A model generated the notes under the pieces. That model saw only the letters and a program-made list of their open reading frames with translations. It had not been told where the DNA came from and made no database searches. This document shows positions 1 through 6,413 of a stretch of DNA of 12,937 bases, one piece after another. How positions within the stretch are numbered: position 1 is the stretch's first letter; the number at the start of each line of letters is the position of its first letter. The stretch is from Desulfocapsa sp. Lineage in GTDB: Bacteria; Desulfobacterota; Desulfobulbia; Desulfobulbales; Desulfocapsaceae. A program made the translations under genes and the position numbers. The DNA is taken from positions 1-12,937 of the forward strand of contig JAOZTO010000024.1 in assembly GCA_029942265.1 (NCBI GenBank), written 5' to 3'.

Positions 1-1
1 T

Positions 2-814
2 AATGTCTTTAAAGCCTGTCCTGATATTGACTCTGTAATCCATTTTGCAGGGTTGAAGGCGGTTGGAGAGTCCGTGGAGCAACCACAGCGATATTACGAA
101 AATAATATTACAGGGACACTCAATCTTACCAAGGCAATGGCTGAGTATAACGTGAAAAACATAGTGTTTAGTTCCTCGGCAACTGTATATGGCGATCCGA
201 AAACAGTACCGATTACAGAAAATTTTCCCCTGTCATGTACAAATCCCTATGGCCGAACAAAGCTTATGGTAGAAGATATTCTCTCTGATTTGTTTGTGGC
301 CGACTCTGACTGGAATGTTGCGCTCTTACGATATTTTAATCCTGTGGGCGCACATAAAAGTGGGAAAATTGGGGAAGATCCAAATGGTATTCCAAACAAC
401 TTAATGCCGTATATTTCGCAGGTAGCCGTTGGAGCACTGTCGGAGCTTTCAGTTTTTGGAAACGATTACAATACTCCTGATGGTACTGGTGTTCGAGACT
501 ATATTCATGTGGTTGATCTGGCTCTTGGCCATTTAAAGGCTCTTGAAAAGTTGTCTTCCGCACCAGGTGTTGTTATTTATAACCTTGGAACAGGAAACGG
601 TTACAGTGTGCTTGATATGGTGAGTGCGTTTGAATCTGCTTCTGGAAAAAAAGTATCTTATAAAATTGTAGAGCGCAGACTTGGCGATATCGCCCAGTGT
701 TTTGCCGACCCAGGGCTTGCAGCCAGGGAATTAGGGTGGAAGGCAACACGAGGGCTTGCTGAAATGTGTGAAGATACCTGGCGGTGGCAGTCACAGAATC
801 CAAAAGGATTTTAA
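2..814 (+). CDS. galE: UDP-glucose 4-epimerase, 5'-truncated by window edge
   Basis: This cytosolic NAD-dependent short-chain dehydrogenase/reductase interconverts UDP-glucose and UDP-galactose (Leloir pathway, or supply of surface polysaccharide precursors). The frame is open from base 2, so the start and the N-terminal glycine-rich NAD motif lie outside the window; 270 residues are visible. The typical GalE stretch [11 protein letters not shown] is encoded from about base 41. It is followed by the SSSATVYG strand with the active-site Ser/Thr region and by NPYGRTK, where the catalytic Tyr (248-250) and Lys (260-262) form the YxxxK pair. RYFNPVGAH and the [12 protein letters not shown] segment typical of GalE follow, and the C-terminus is complete at a TAA. 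A TTG at 53 lies inside the conserved core and is not a real start. The gene has no evident functional link to the amine genes downstream. The family call is secure. Confidence 0.95.
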   Translation, partial: NVFKACPDIDSVIHFAGLKAVGESVEQPQRYYENNITGTLNLTKAMAEYNVKNIVFSSSATVYGDPKTVPITENFPLSCTNPYGRTKLMVEDILSDLFVADSDWNVALLRYFNPVGAHKSGKIGEDPNGIPNNLMPYISQVAVGALSELSVFGNDYNTPDGTGVRDYIHVVDLALGHLKALEKLSSAPGVVIYNLGTGNGYSVLDMVSAFESASGKKVSYKIVERRLGDIAQCFADPGLAARELGWKATRGLAEMCEDTWRWQSQNPKGF

Positions 815-841
815 CTGGCATGATATGAACGGTTACAAATG

Positions 842-870
842 TTGACAAGTTTTTTTAAGATTAATTACCA
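842..870 (+). promoter_or_regulatory. possible weak promoter before the EMO-like gene
   Basis: A perfect TTGACA at 842-847 lies in the 79-base gap between galE and the Fe-S membrane protein gene. The -10 region is poor: TAATTA at 862-867 has a 14-base spacing, and TTACCA at 865-870 has 17. The A/T-tract context is favourable. It is a weak candidate only. No terminator hairpin is visible in the gap, so read-through from galE is also possible. Confidence 0.25.
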
Positions 871-893
871 TTTTTTTGGATAGCACTTACACA

Positions 894-2900
894 ATGATGG
901 AATATTTTTTCTTCAAATCTATTCTGATGACGATGCTTCTTATTGGTGCATTCGGCTTTTTTTTTGTAAAACTGACCCGGCTTTACAAAATAATGCTTGC
1001 AGTCGATGGTGAACCAAAGTGTTTAGTTGACAAACCAGTTGAACGTATAAAGACTATTTTTGTTGACGTACTGGGACACACCAATATCATACGTAAACCC
1101 GTACCAGGTTTTGCCCATGCATTGATATTCTTCGGTTTTCTCGTTATTTTCCCTCACTCCCTTGAACTGATGATCAAGGGAGCTATTCCTGCTTTTAGTG
1201 CGGGACACCTTCTTCCCGGTTTCTACACGATATACTTGTCTGTCGCTGATGTCTTGGGAGTATTTGTTCTTGCAGGTTTAGCTTACACTCTTTACCGACG
1301 AGTAATAATAAAACCCTCCTATCTTACTATGGGGATAGATGCAAAACTGATTATTCTTTTTACCTCAACAATTGTTATTTCATTTTATTTTGTTAATATA
1401 TTCCAGTTATTGTCCCATGAAATGAACGATGGAATTAACTATGGAATGGCCTTTCCCGTATCAGGTTTTTTAGCAGCAGTATTTGGCCTTGGTGCATTAT
1501 CTGACAAGGAAGTGTTTGTTTGGTATGAGGCTTTTTATTATATCCATCTTGGTACGATTCTAGGCTTCCTTCTCTATATTCCGAGCTCCAAACATTTACA
1601 TCTTCTTGCTGCGGCACCTAATGTATTTTTCAAACGACTCGGTGTTGAGAAGGCTGTTGTGAAAACTCCTCTTGAAGATGAAAAGATCGAAACATTCGGT
1701 CTTGCCAATATCAGCGAACTGAATTGGCATAATGTTTTGAATTTATACGCCTGCACAGAATGTGGTCGTTGCGAAGAACTCTGTCCGGCAGCAGGTACAG
1801 GAAAGCCCCTCTCTCCCCAAAAAATTATTCATGATCTTAAAGTGGAGCTTTTCAATCAGTCTGACCTGCTTTTGGCTGGTGAACATAATGCAATCAAGCC
1901 TATTATCCGTGAAGGAAGCCAGGTGACAGGTGATGTATTATGGGCCTGCACAACATGTCGTGCCTGTGAGAATATCTGTCCGGTATCAAATGAACATCTG
2001 GATTTTATTTTTGAGTTGAGAAAGAACCAGGTATTAATGGAAGCAAACTTTCCTCCGGAACTTCAGGAACCATTTGAAAATATAGAAAATCAATCCAATC
2101 CATGGGGGTTTTCTGCTGATTCAAGAGCACAGTGGTGTACAGATATTGAGGTGCCGCTTATGTCAGAAAAGTTGAAGGTTGACATTCTCTGGTTTGTTGG
2201 ATGTGCGGGGTCATTTGATGAACGGGGTAAAAAAGTCAGCAGAGCTACCGCCAGAATACTTCAAAAAGCAGGGGTTGATTTTGCAATTCTGGGAAATGAA
2301 GAACGCTGTAATGGTGATATGGCCCGGCGTGCTGGAAATGAATATCTGGCTCAAACAATGATCATGCAGAATATTGAAATTTTCAATCGCTATTCCTTTG
2401 ATACCATTCTTACTGGATGCCCACACTGTTACAATATCATAAAAAATGAATTCCCAGACTTTGGGGGACATTATAATGTGCTTCACACCGCTGAGTTTTT
2501 TAATTTGTTGCTTAAGGAAGGTCGTCTGAAAACCAATACTCCTGATTGTGGTTCCATTACTTTGCATGATTCCTGTTATCTTGGCCGCTGGAATGATATT
2601 TATGAATCTCCACGAAAAGTTCTTAAAATGGCCACTGGTTCCAATCTTATTGAAATGAGTAAGACACAATCAAAATCATTCTGTTGCGGTGCAGGTGGTG
2701 CCAGAATGTTTATGGAAGAACATATTGGGAAAAGAATTAATAATGAGAGGGCTAGTCAGATAATTCATTCAGGTGCAACAACAGTAGTAACGTCCTGTCC
2801 TTTCTGTGCAACTATGCTGGGTGACGGCATCATTGAAGGCAAGGGGCAAGTGTTAGTCAGGGATATCTCAGAAATCCTCGATGAGGCTACAAACTTTTAG
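894..2900 (+). CDS. membrane heme b/Fe-S oxidoreductase, EMO/DgcB-like (HdrD-type)
   Basis: Likely a membrane-bound electron carrier between reduced electron-transferring flavoprotein (or a flavoenzyme) and menaquinone. Numbering uses ATG 894 (668 aa). An upstream in-frame TTG at 876 has no ribosome site; ATG 897 is an alternative. Residues 1-240 carry about six membrane helices like the NarI/heme b fold, with candidate heme histidines H75, H88, H218, H234 and H236. Two 4Fe-4S motifs follow: C287-x2-C290-x2-C293-x3-C297 and C352-x2-C355-x2-C358-x3-C362. The C-terminal half has the HdrD-type cysteine-rich (CCG) repeats, including VGCAGSFDERG, TGCPHCYN, HDSCYLGR, the pair C597-C598-G599 and SCPFC. 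This is the known layout of EMO (ETF:methylmenaquinone oxidoreductase) in Geobacter/Syntrophus and of Pseudomonas DgcB in dimethylglycine use. No etfAB genes are in the window, so the partner is inferred. Confidence 0.85.
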   Translation: MMEYFFFKSILMTMLLIGAFGFFFVKLTRLYKIMLAVDGEPKCLVDKPVERIKTIFVDVLGHTNIIRKPVPGFAHALIFFGFLVIFPHSLELMIKGAIPAFSAGHLLPGFYTIYLSVADVLGVFVLAGLAYTLYRRVIIKPSYLTMGIDAKLIILFTSTIVISFYFVNIFQLLSHEMNDGINYGMAFPVSGFLAAVFGLGALSDKEVFVWYEAFYYIHLGTILGFLLYIPSSKHLHLLAAAPNVFFKRLGVEKAVVKTPLEDEKIETFGLANISELNWHNVLNLYACTECGRCEELCPAAGTGKPLSPQKIIHDLKVELFNQSDLLLAGEHNAIKPIIREGSQVTGDVLWACTTCRACENICPVSNEHLDFIFELRKNQVLMEANFPPELQEPFENIENQSNPWGFSADSRAQWCTDIEVPLMSEKLKVDILWFVGCAGSFDERGKKVSRATARILQKAGVDFAILGNEERCNGDMARRAGNEYLAQTMIMQNIEIFNRYSFDTILTGCPHCYNIIKNEFPDFGGHYNVLHTAEFFNLLLKEGRLKTNTPDCGSITLHDSCYLGRWNDIYESPRKVLKMATGSNLIEMSKTQSKSFCCGAGGARMFMEEHIGKRINNERASQIIHSGATTVVTSCPFCATMLGDGIIEGKGQVLVRDISEILDEATNF

Positions 2901-2913
2901 GAGGAGATAAAAT

Positions 2914-3234
2914 ATGATGACACTGACCCATGGCGGATTTGATACTCTAATGTATTGTGGTTTAGATTATTTTGGAGTTATTACATTTCGCTATCATGAT
3001 TTGCTCGTACTCTATTCAGCGAGTCTGATCGATCTTGATCACCTGTTTTCAAAACCAATTTTTGATCCTAAACGCAATCCTTTCAAGACTCATTTTTTAC
3101 ATAAAAACTGGAAAGTGGTCATATTGTTTTCATTGGTTGTACTTTTTTTTTACAGACCATTGGCATTTCTAGGACTTGGGTTGTTGTCGCATCTGTTGTT
3201 GGATTTAATATATATTAAAAGGCATCACCTGTGA
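2914..3234 (+). CDS. small membrane protein, DUF6122/YdjM-like
   Basis: A 106-residue protein of unknown function. A strong GGAGGAG ribosome site (2900-2906) overlaps the stop of the preceding gene, and ATG follows after 7 bases, so it is translated as part of that transcript. The central SLIDLDHLF block (D40, D42, H43) with PIFDPKRNPF and H60/H63 resembles DUF6122 and, more distantly, the metal-dependent YdjM/DUF457 membrane family. About two to three hydrophobic segments are seen (25-40, 68-80, 84-98). The N-terminus reads MYCGLDYFG where the family, as I recall it, has an HYGLHF-like motif; if so, both histidines are replaced, one of them (His to Asp) by a single base change. That may mean an altered or decaying protein. 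The role and the link to electron transfer are unknown. Confidence 0.6.
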   Translation: MMTLTHGGFDTLMYCGLDYFGVITFRYHDLLVLYSASLIDLDHLFSKPIFDPKRNPFKTHFLHKNWKVVILFSLVVLFFYRPLAFLGLGLLSHLLLDLIYIKRHHL

Positions 3235-3264
3235 TGGCGTCGTAAAAACTCTCCATCTGCTTCG

Positions 3265-3731
3265 TTACGGAACATGGTGGTTTTCACCAGTAATGAAATA
3301 ATTCATCAGCGTATGCCCATCTTTAAAAAGCAGTGTTGAGGATTCTGCAACTGATTCTCTGAATTTCATGATTGCATCGGGTTTAATTCTTGAGCCGTAC
3401 ATCAAAAATGGAACGGGATCAGATGTGTGAGTACGTATTGAAACAGGCGTTGGATGATCTGGAAGGATGAGGATTTTCACATTGTCGTCAGCAGTAATGT
3501 TTTGGAGGACAGTCCCTACTATATCCATGTCTATTCGTTCAAAATCGAAGAATTTTCAATAAATAAGCGCAGGCATATGTTTGATATTCCGAGCATTATT
3601 TTTTGACAATTCTAAAGAGTTTGGGCGAAAGGGCATTCTCGGACAGCCTCCTGGGGGAGTTTGTCCATCTAAAGCTTCAATGGGATAGTCTCCCATTCCA
3701 TCGGGAATGATAACAAGATACTGGAAGTCAT
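3265..3731 (-). pseudogene. apgM: cofactor-independent phosphoglycerate mutase (ApgM) remnant, middle deleted
   Basis: Two pieces of an archaeal-type 2,3-bisphosphoglycerate-independent phosphoglycerate mutase (glycolysis/gluconeogenesis; intact proteins are about 400 aa). The N-terminal piece (about 3655-3728) encodes YLVIIPDGMGDYPIEALDG, including the metal-site DG(M) motif. The C-terminal piece (3265-3552) encodes about 95 residues with LPDHPTPVSIRTHTSDPVPF, the conserved metal-binding DHPTP/THTSDPVPF signature, and ends at a TAA. Roughly 270 or more residues are missing between them, and the gap is filled exactly by repeat copy A. The only ATG close to the start (3731-3729), preceded by AGGAAA, is one base out of frame with the N-terminal piece, so the start is also frameshifted. 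It begins 11 bases after the ridA stop, so the two probably once formed an operon. It cannot give an active enzyme. Confidence 0.85.
3556..3654 (+). repeat. dispersed ~95-bp repeat, copy A, inside apgM remnant
   Basis: From AAATAAGCGC (3561) to the CTCCTGG end this copy matches copy C (6176-6269) at 86 of 94 positions by eye. A shorter copy B is at 4416-4473. All three lie in the same orientation and end in GGACA followed by nearly the same CTCCTRG. Its edges coincide with the ends of the two surviving apgM pieces: C-terminal homology stops near 3552 and N-terminal homology starts near 3655. The element has no terminal inverted repeats or transposase and no clear target duplication. TCCGAG (3588-3593) and CTCGGA (3638-3643) face each other and could base-pair. 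Its nature (MITE remnant, palindromic intergenic element or deletion scar) is unresolved. Confidence 0.8.
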
Positions 3732-3742
3732 GATTTTTCCTG

Positions 3743-4201
3743 TTATTTAATTTTTACTATCAATTCGATTTCCACGGGCACATTTAAAGGTAATTCTGCA
3801 ACTCCCACTGCACTGCGGGCATGGATTCCCTTCTCTCCAAAAATATCCTGCAATAACTCTGAAGCACCATTAACTACTGCTGGCTGATCATTGAAGCCGG
3901 AAGATGAAGCAACATAGCCAACAACTTTCACAATCTGTTCAATTTCGTCCAGACTCCCAATTACATCTCGCAGAGCACTTAGTCCGTTAATGATACAAAT
4001 TTGTGCCGCTTCAAATCCTTGTTCCAGAGTAACCTCAGAACCAAGTTTTCCGGTATACTTCAACTCACCCTTAACAACCGGAATTTGTCCTGAGGTAAAA
4101 ACAAGTTTTTCCACTTGTAGTGCCGGAATATATGCTGCGACAGGTTTTGGTGTATCAGGTAATACGATTCCGAGTGATTTGAGTCTTTTTTCGATGTTCA
4201 T
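3743..4201 (-). CDS. RidA/YjgF-family reactive intermediate deaminase
   Basis: A 152-residue protein of the RidA (YjgF/YER057c/UK114) superfamily, longer-type subgroup with an N-terminal extension (MNIEKRLKSLGIVLP). RidA proteins form trimers in the cytosol and hydrolyse 2-aminoacrylate and other enamine/imine intermediates from PLP- or FAD-dependent amine chemistry. Seen here: the FTSGQIPVVKGE strand, the GFEAAQICIINGLSALRDVIGSLDEI helix region, and the C-terminal HARSAVGVAELPLNVPVEIELI block that usually contains the active-site Arg and Glu/Pro-Val-Glu residues. ATG 4201 is preceded by AGGAAA (4213-4208) at 6 bases. It is divergent from the Lrp gene across a 300-base control region. Its place near three amine-oxidising flavoprotein genes fits removal of imine products (inference). 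The exact substrate is not readable. Confidence 0.85.
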   Translation of the reverse strand: MNIEKRLKSLGIVLPDTPKPVAAYIPALQVEKLVFTSGQIPVVKGELKYTGKLGSEVTLEQGFEAAQICIINGLSALRDVIGSLDEIEQIVKVVGYVASSSGFNDQPAVVNGASELLQDIFGEKGIHARSAVGVAELPLNVPVEIELIVKIK

Positions 4202-4232
4202 GATATATTTCCTAAGATTATGGTGATTACGT

Positions 4233-4282
4233 TGTAAACATTCGGGTTGAGCCTATTTTTGCCCCCAACCCGAATGTTTACA
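4233..4282. repeat. perfect 17-bp inverted repeat, 16-base loop
   Basis: Left arm TGTAAACATTCGGGTTG (4233-4249) and right arm CAACCCGAATGTTTACA (4266-4282) are exact reverse complements separated by 16 bases. There is no T-tract after either arm, so a standard intrinsic terminator is unlikely. It lies 32 bases upstream of the ridA start and could be an operator, an mRNA 5' structure of ridA, or a dispersed palindromic element. Confidence 0.9.
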
Positions 4283-4337
4283 CATTATAAGAAAGTTGTT
4301 TAACTATTACTGGTATTTCTACCGCTACAACATTGTA

Positions 4338-4365
4338 TTGTCAAGAATTACATAGCCATTAATGT
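4338..4365 (+). promoter_or_regulatory. weak candidate promoter for the Lrp gene
   Basis: TTGTCA (4338-4343) and TAATGT (4360-4365) with a 16-base spacer resemble -35 and -10 boxes. A transcript starting near 4372 would carry repeat copy B in its 5' leader. The match is imperfect in both boxes, so confidence is low. Confidence 0.25.
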
Positions 4366-4415
4366 GCGTTTAGTGTAAAACAAAAGACAATAAATGTATT
4401 AAATGTAATTGTGTG

Positions 4416-4473
4416 TATTTTTTGACAATTCTGAATAGTTTGGGAAAAGGGCATTATCGGACAGCCTCCTAGG
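4416..4473 (+). repeat. dispersed repeat, copy B (short), in the Lrp 5' leader
   Basis: This copy matches the right-hand 58 bases of copies A and C from TATTTTTTGACAATTCTGAA onward, with a one-base deletion near 4445 and a few substitutions. It ends with the shared GGACAGCCTCCTAGG. The left third of the element (AAATAAG...GCATATG...CCGAG) is absent. It ends 30 bases before the Lrp ATG, so it forms most of the near-upstream leader of that gene. Confidence 0.75.
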
Positions 4474-4502
4474 CATTGAAAGCTGTAGATAGGGAAGAAA
4501 AT

Positions 4503-4970
4503 ATGGCAGGTAAGAAATGTGGCAATTGCATTGATAGTTTGGATAAAAAAATTATCATTGCTCTTCAAAACAATGCCAGACGGCCGTACAAAGAATTGGC
4601 AAAGAAATTCGAGGTATCTGAAGGTACCATCAAAAATAGAGTTACACGGCTGATTGACAAGGGGATACTTGTATTAGAAGCAAGAGTCAACCCTTTTGCA
4701 TTAGGTAATCAGATTGCGGCTATCGTAGGAGTAAACCTGAAAGATCGTAACCACGAAGAAAAAATTAAAGAGATTGAGAAGATTGAGGGTGTTACAAGCG
4801 TATGGAATGCAACGGGAAAATTCGATGTTTTTTTCGAGATAATGGTTGAGTCTTTAAGTGCATTAAATGAAGTACTTTTTAGGAAGGATTTAAATGAAAT
4901 TGGAGGAATCACATATACGGAAACATTTGTGCTCCTGCATTCAAACACAAAGTATTTTAAACTTTTTTAA
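4503..4970 (+). CDS. Lrp/AsnC-family transcriptional regulator
   Basis: A 155-residue feast/famine-type regulator. ATG 4503 is chosen because AGGGAA (4491-4496) precedes it by 6 bases; an in-frame TTG at 4476 lacks a ribosome site and abuts repeat copy B. The N-terminal winged helix-turn-helix (residues about 12-62) is SLDKKIIIALQNNARRPYKE followed by the ELAKKFEVSEGTIKNRV recognition region. The C-terminal RAM/AsnC effector-binding and oligomerisation domain (about 68-150) includes GVTSVWNATGKFDVFFEI, the usual glycine-rich fold. Members bind DNA as octamers or similar and respond to amino acids. It lies 14 bases upstream of the TIM-barrel gene, likely one transcript, and divergent from ridA, so it may control amine or amino acid breakdown here. 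An unusual CGNC (C6, C9) lies before the DNA-binding domain. Confidence 0.9.
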   Translation: MAGKKCGNCIDSLDKKIIIALQNNARRPYKELAKKFEVSEGTIKNRVTRLIDKGILVLEARVNPFALGNQIAAIVGVNLKDRNHEEKIKEIEKIEGVTSVWNATGKFDVFFEIMVESLSALNEVLFRKDLNEIGGITYTETFVLLHSNTKYFKLF

Positions 4971-4984
4971 CGGATTGTAACAAG

Positions 4985-6046
4985 ATGACCTTACTTCAAC
5001 CATATTTTGAAAAATCCCTGAAAAGAAAAACAGATAATATTCTGGGTATCCCTATTGTGGAATTTAGAAAAGATGTTGCCCTCAGACTTCTGAAAAGGAT
5101 TGACTCTATCAATCTATATGCCCATACTTATGCTTTTTATTGCAATTTTAATTATGGCTCATTTGACATAGATGATTTGATGAGATTTGCCTTTCAGGAA
5201 GGATTACAAGGGATTTCTGCCCATATAGACATGGGGCAGGCAAGAGCATTGCAATACAAAACAGTCTCTGAACTAAGAGCAATCAGGTCACATGCTAACA
5301 AATTAGACTTAGGAATCAACCTTGAAATTAGCAGCACTAAAAAAAATGAAATTGAAGATGTTGTCCGCATTGCCCTTGAACTTGGTGTGAAAAATATTCG
5401 TGTTTATCTTCGACACAGTGGCCGTGTTTCAGCAATAATAGAAAAGGGAATAAAAGAATTAAAGGATGCTGCAAAAATAGCCGAGGCGAACGACCTGTAT
5501 TTTACTCTGGAGCAGCATGAAGATTTAAAATCCCATGAGCTTGTCAGGATCATTGAAGCAGTCAATAGTGAAAGAGTACGCATTTTGTTTGATTTTGGGA
5601 ATATGATCAATGCCTTTGAAGAACCTTTAGTGGCGTTACAAACAATGGCTCCCTTTATTAAGCATGTTCATCTTAAGGGGATTCGCAGAGTACAACAGGG
5701 TGATGGCTTTGCTCAATTAGGTGTTGCGGAAGAAAATGATGACCTACCCCAGATGAAGATGCTCTTTGATCTTCTCATGCTCGGAGAAGAAACGCCTGGA
5801 ATTAAAACATTTAGCCTGGAACAGGAGATTGGATACTATTCTCCTGTCTTTAGACGAAAAGATGAACCAGGTGATCCCGTTATTCCTGAAAGAGAGCCAA
5901 GTGAGACGTCTTTAAATCGAGATATTCCTTTAAACGATAGTCTTCTTATGGAAATAAGAAATTCCTGCGATCAAATTCGTTTTGTCAGGAACCTGCTTGA
6001 GAAATTGAAAACCATTGCAGATATTCAATTAAGTTTTGAAAAATAA
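4985..6046 (+). CDS. sugar phosphate isomerase/epimerase-like TIM-barrel protein
   Basis: A 353-residue cytosolic protein of the xylose-isomerase-like TIM-barrel superfamily (AP endonuclease 2 fold), which includes sugar epimerases, IolE/IolI and hydroxypyruvate isomerase. Candidate metal ligands appear in order: E176 (LEQHE), D203 (FDFGN), H229 (KHVHLKG) and E279/E281 (SLEQEIG), which matches the divalent-metal site of the family. The N-terminal 60 residues (LLQPYFEKSLKRKTDNI...) precede the barrel, and a helical tail (about 310-353, QIRFVRNLLEKLKTIADIQL) follows it; this is longer than a minimal barrel. ATG 4985 has only a weak ribosome site; the gene starts 14 bases after the Lrp stop, so translational coupling is possible. 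The substrate is not recognisable. Association with amine flavoenzymes suggests a sugar-like or hydroxy-keto acid intermediate, but that is inference. Confidence 0.75.
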   Translation: MTLLQPYFEKSLKRKTDNILGIPIVEFRKDVALRLLKRIDSINLYAHTYAFYCNFNYGSFDIDDLMRFAFQEGLQGISAHIDMGQARALQYKTVSELRAIRSHANKLDLGINLEISSTKKNEIEDVVRIALELGVKNIRVYLRHSGRVSAIIEKGIKELKDAAKIAEANDLYFTLEQHEDLKSHELVRIIEAVNSERVRILFDFGNMINAFEEPLVALQTMAPFIKHVHLKGIRRVQQGDGFAQLGVAEENDDLPQMKMLFDLLMLGEETPGIKTFSLEQEIGYYSPVFRRKDEPGDPVIPEREPSETSLNRDIPLNDSLLMEIRNSCDQIRFVRNLLEKLKTIADIQLSFEK

Positions 6047-6175
6047 GTGAGCCGAAGCACGATTAACGATGTAGTTTCTTCCAACATTTTGGTTTTATAG
6101 CGTTTTTCACTGTCCACTCTCACCTTCAAACCTTTGATGAATTTGTAAGACTGCTTAACAAAAACTGGTTTCTAA
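6047..6175. other. intergenic stretch after the TIM-barrel gene
   Basis: This is the first part of a 367-base gap that continues through repeat copy C and the gene tail at 6270-6390. No terminator hairpin with a T-tract was found. One + frame is open from about 6073 through the repeat to the stop at 6388-6390, but it has no ATG near its beginning and the residues (such as FDEFVRLLNKNWF) match nothing I recognise, so it may be an old gene remnant or chance. Confidence 0.4.
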
Positions 6176-6269
6176 AAATAAGCACAGGCATATGCGTGAT
6201 ATTCCGAGCATTATTTTTTGACAATTCTGAAGAGTTTGGGCAAAAGGGCATTCTCGGACAAGCTCCTAG
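6170..6269 (+). repeat. dispersed ~95-bp repeat, copy C
   Basis: The fullest match to copy A: 86 of 94 bases identical across 6176-6269, with substitutions only. It contains a palindromic GCATATGC, TCCGAG (6203-6208) facing CTCGGA (6254-6259), TTTTTTGAC, and the right end GGACAAGCTCCTAG. It lies between the TIM-barrel gene and the DAO-fold gene and continues in frame into a short unrecognised coding tail. Confidence 0.8.
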
Positions 6270-6390
6270 AAAAATTGGAACTATCTGTGAAGAGGTAAAA
6301 CCTGAAGAAATTATAGTGAAACCCGGGCATAGAATTGCTTGCCACATACCGCTTGAAGAGCTTACTGCTTTTGAGCCTATTTTTAATTAA
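6196..6390 (+). pseudogene. short chimeric ORF: repeat-encoded start, unknown C-terminal tail
   Basis: A possible 64-residue product from GTG 6196. The first 24 or so residues come from repeat copy C; the rest, APRKIGTICEEVKPEEIIV then KPGHRIACHIPLEELTAFEP, looks like ordinary protein sequence with a regular charge and hydrophobic pattern, but I do not recognise the family. There is no ribosome site before the GTG. The likeliest reading is a C-terminal remnant of a gene whose front was lost at the repeat, mirroring the apgM case. A real small protein translated just ahead of the DAO-fold gene (23-base gap) cannot be excluded. Confidence 0.35.
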
Positions 6391-6413
6391 CTAATAATTG
6401 AGATTATTCTACT

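Larger units (their letters stand above)
4202..4502. promoter_or_regulatory. divergent control region between ridA and the Lrp gene
   Basis: This 301-base gene-free stretch holds a perfect 17-bp inverted repeat (4233-4282), a small GGTA-TTTC-TACC dyad (4312-4323), a weak promoter-like pair TTGTCA (4338-4343) and TAATGT (4360-4365) with 16-base spacing reading toward the Lrp gene, and repeat copy B (4416-4473). Lrp/AsnC regulators often control themselves and divergent neighbours, so this is the natural place for their operators. No coding potential was recognised here. Confidence 0.5.

Noticed and set aside
2211..2669. 152-codon open frame on the minus strand inside the EMO-like gene
   Set aside because: It lies antisense to a region rich in conserved CCG motifs, has no recognisable family and no ribosome site; it is a shadow of the real gene.
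4233..4282. Intrinsic terminator
   Set aside because: No run of T follows either arm, and it lies between two divergent starts rather than at a gene end.
4422..4450. TTGACA within repeat copy B as the promoter of the Lrp gene
   Set aside because: No acceptable -10 box lies 16-18 bases downstream, and the same hexamer occurs in the other copies without a suitable -10.
3556..6269. CRISPR array
   Set aside because: Three copies are 0.8-1.8 kb apart with genes in between; no regular short spacers and no cas genes.
6126..6347. 73-codon minus-strand frame across repeat copy C
   Set aside because: Half of it is repeat sequence and the rest is antisense to the tail at 6270-6390; a similar frame in copy A is broken in copy B, so there is no sign of protein-level conservation.
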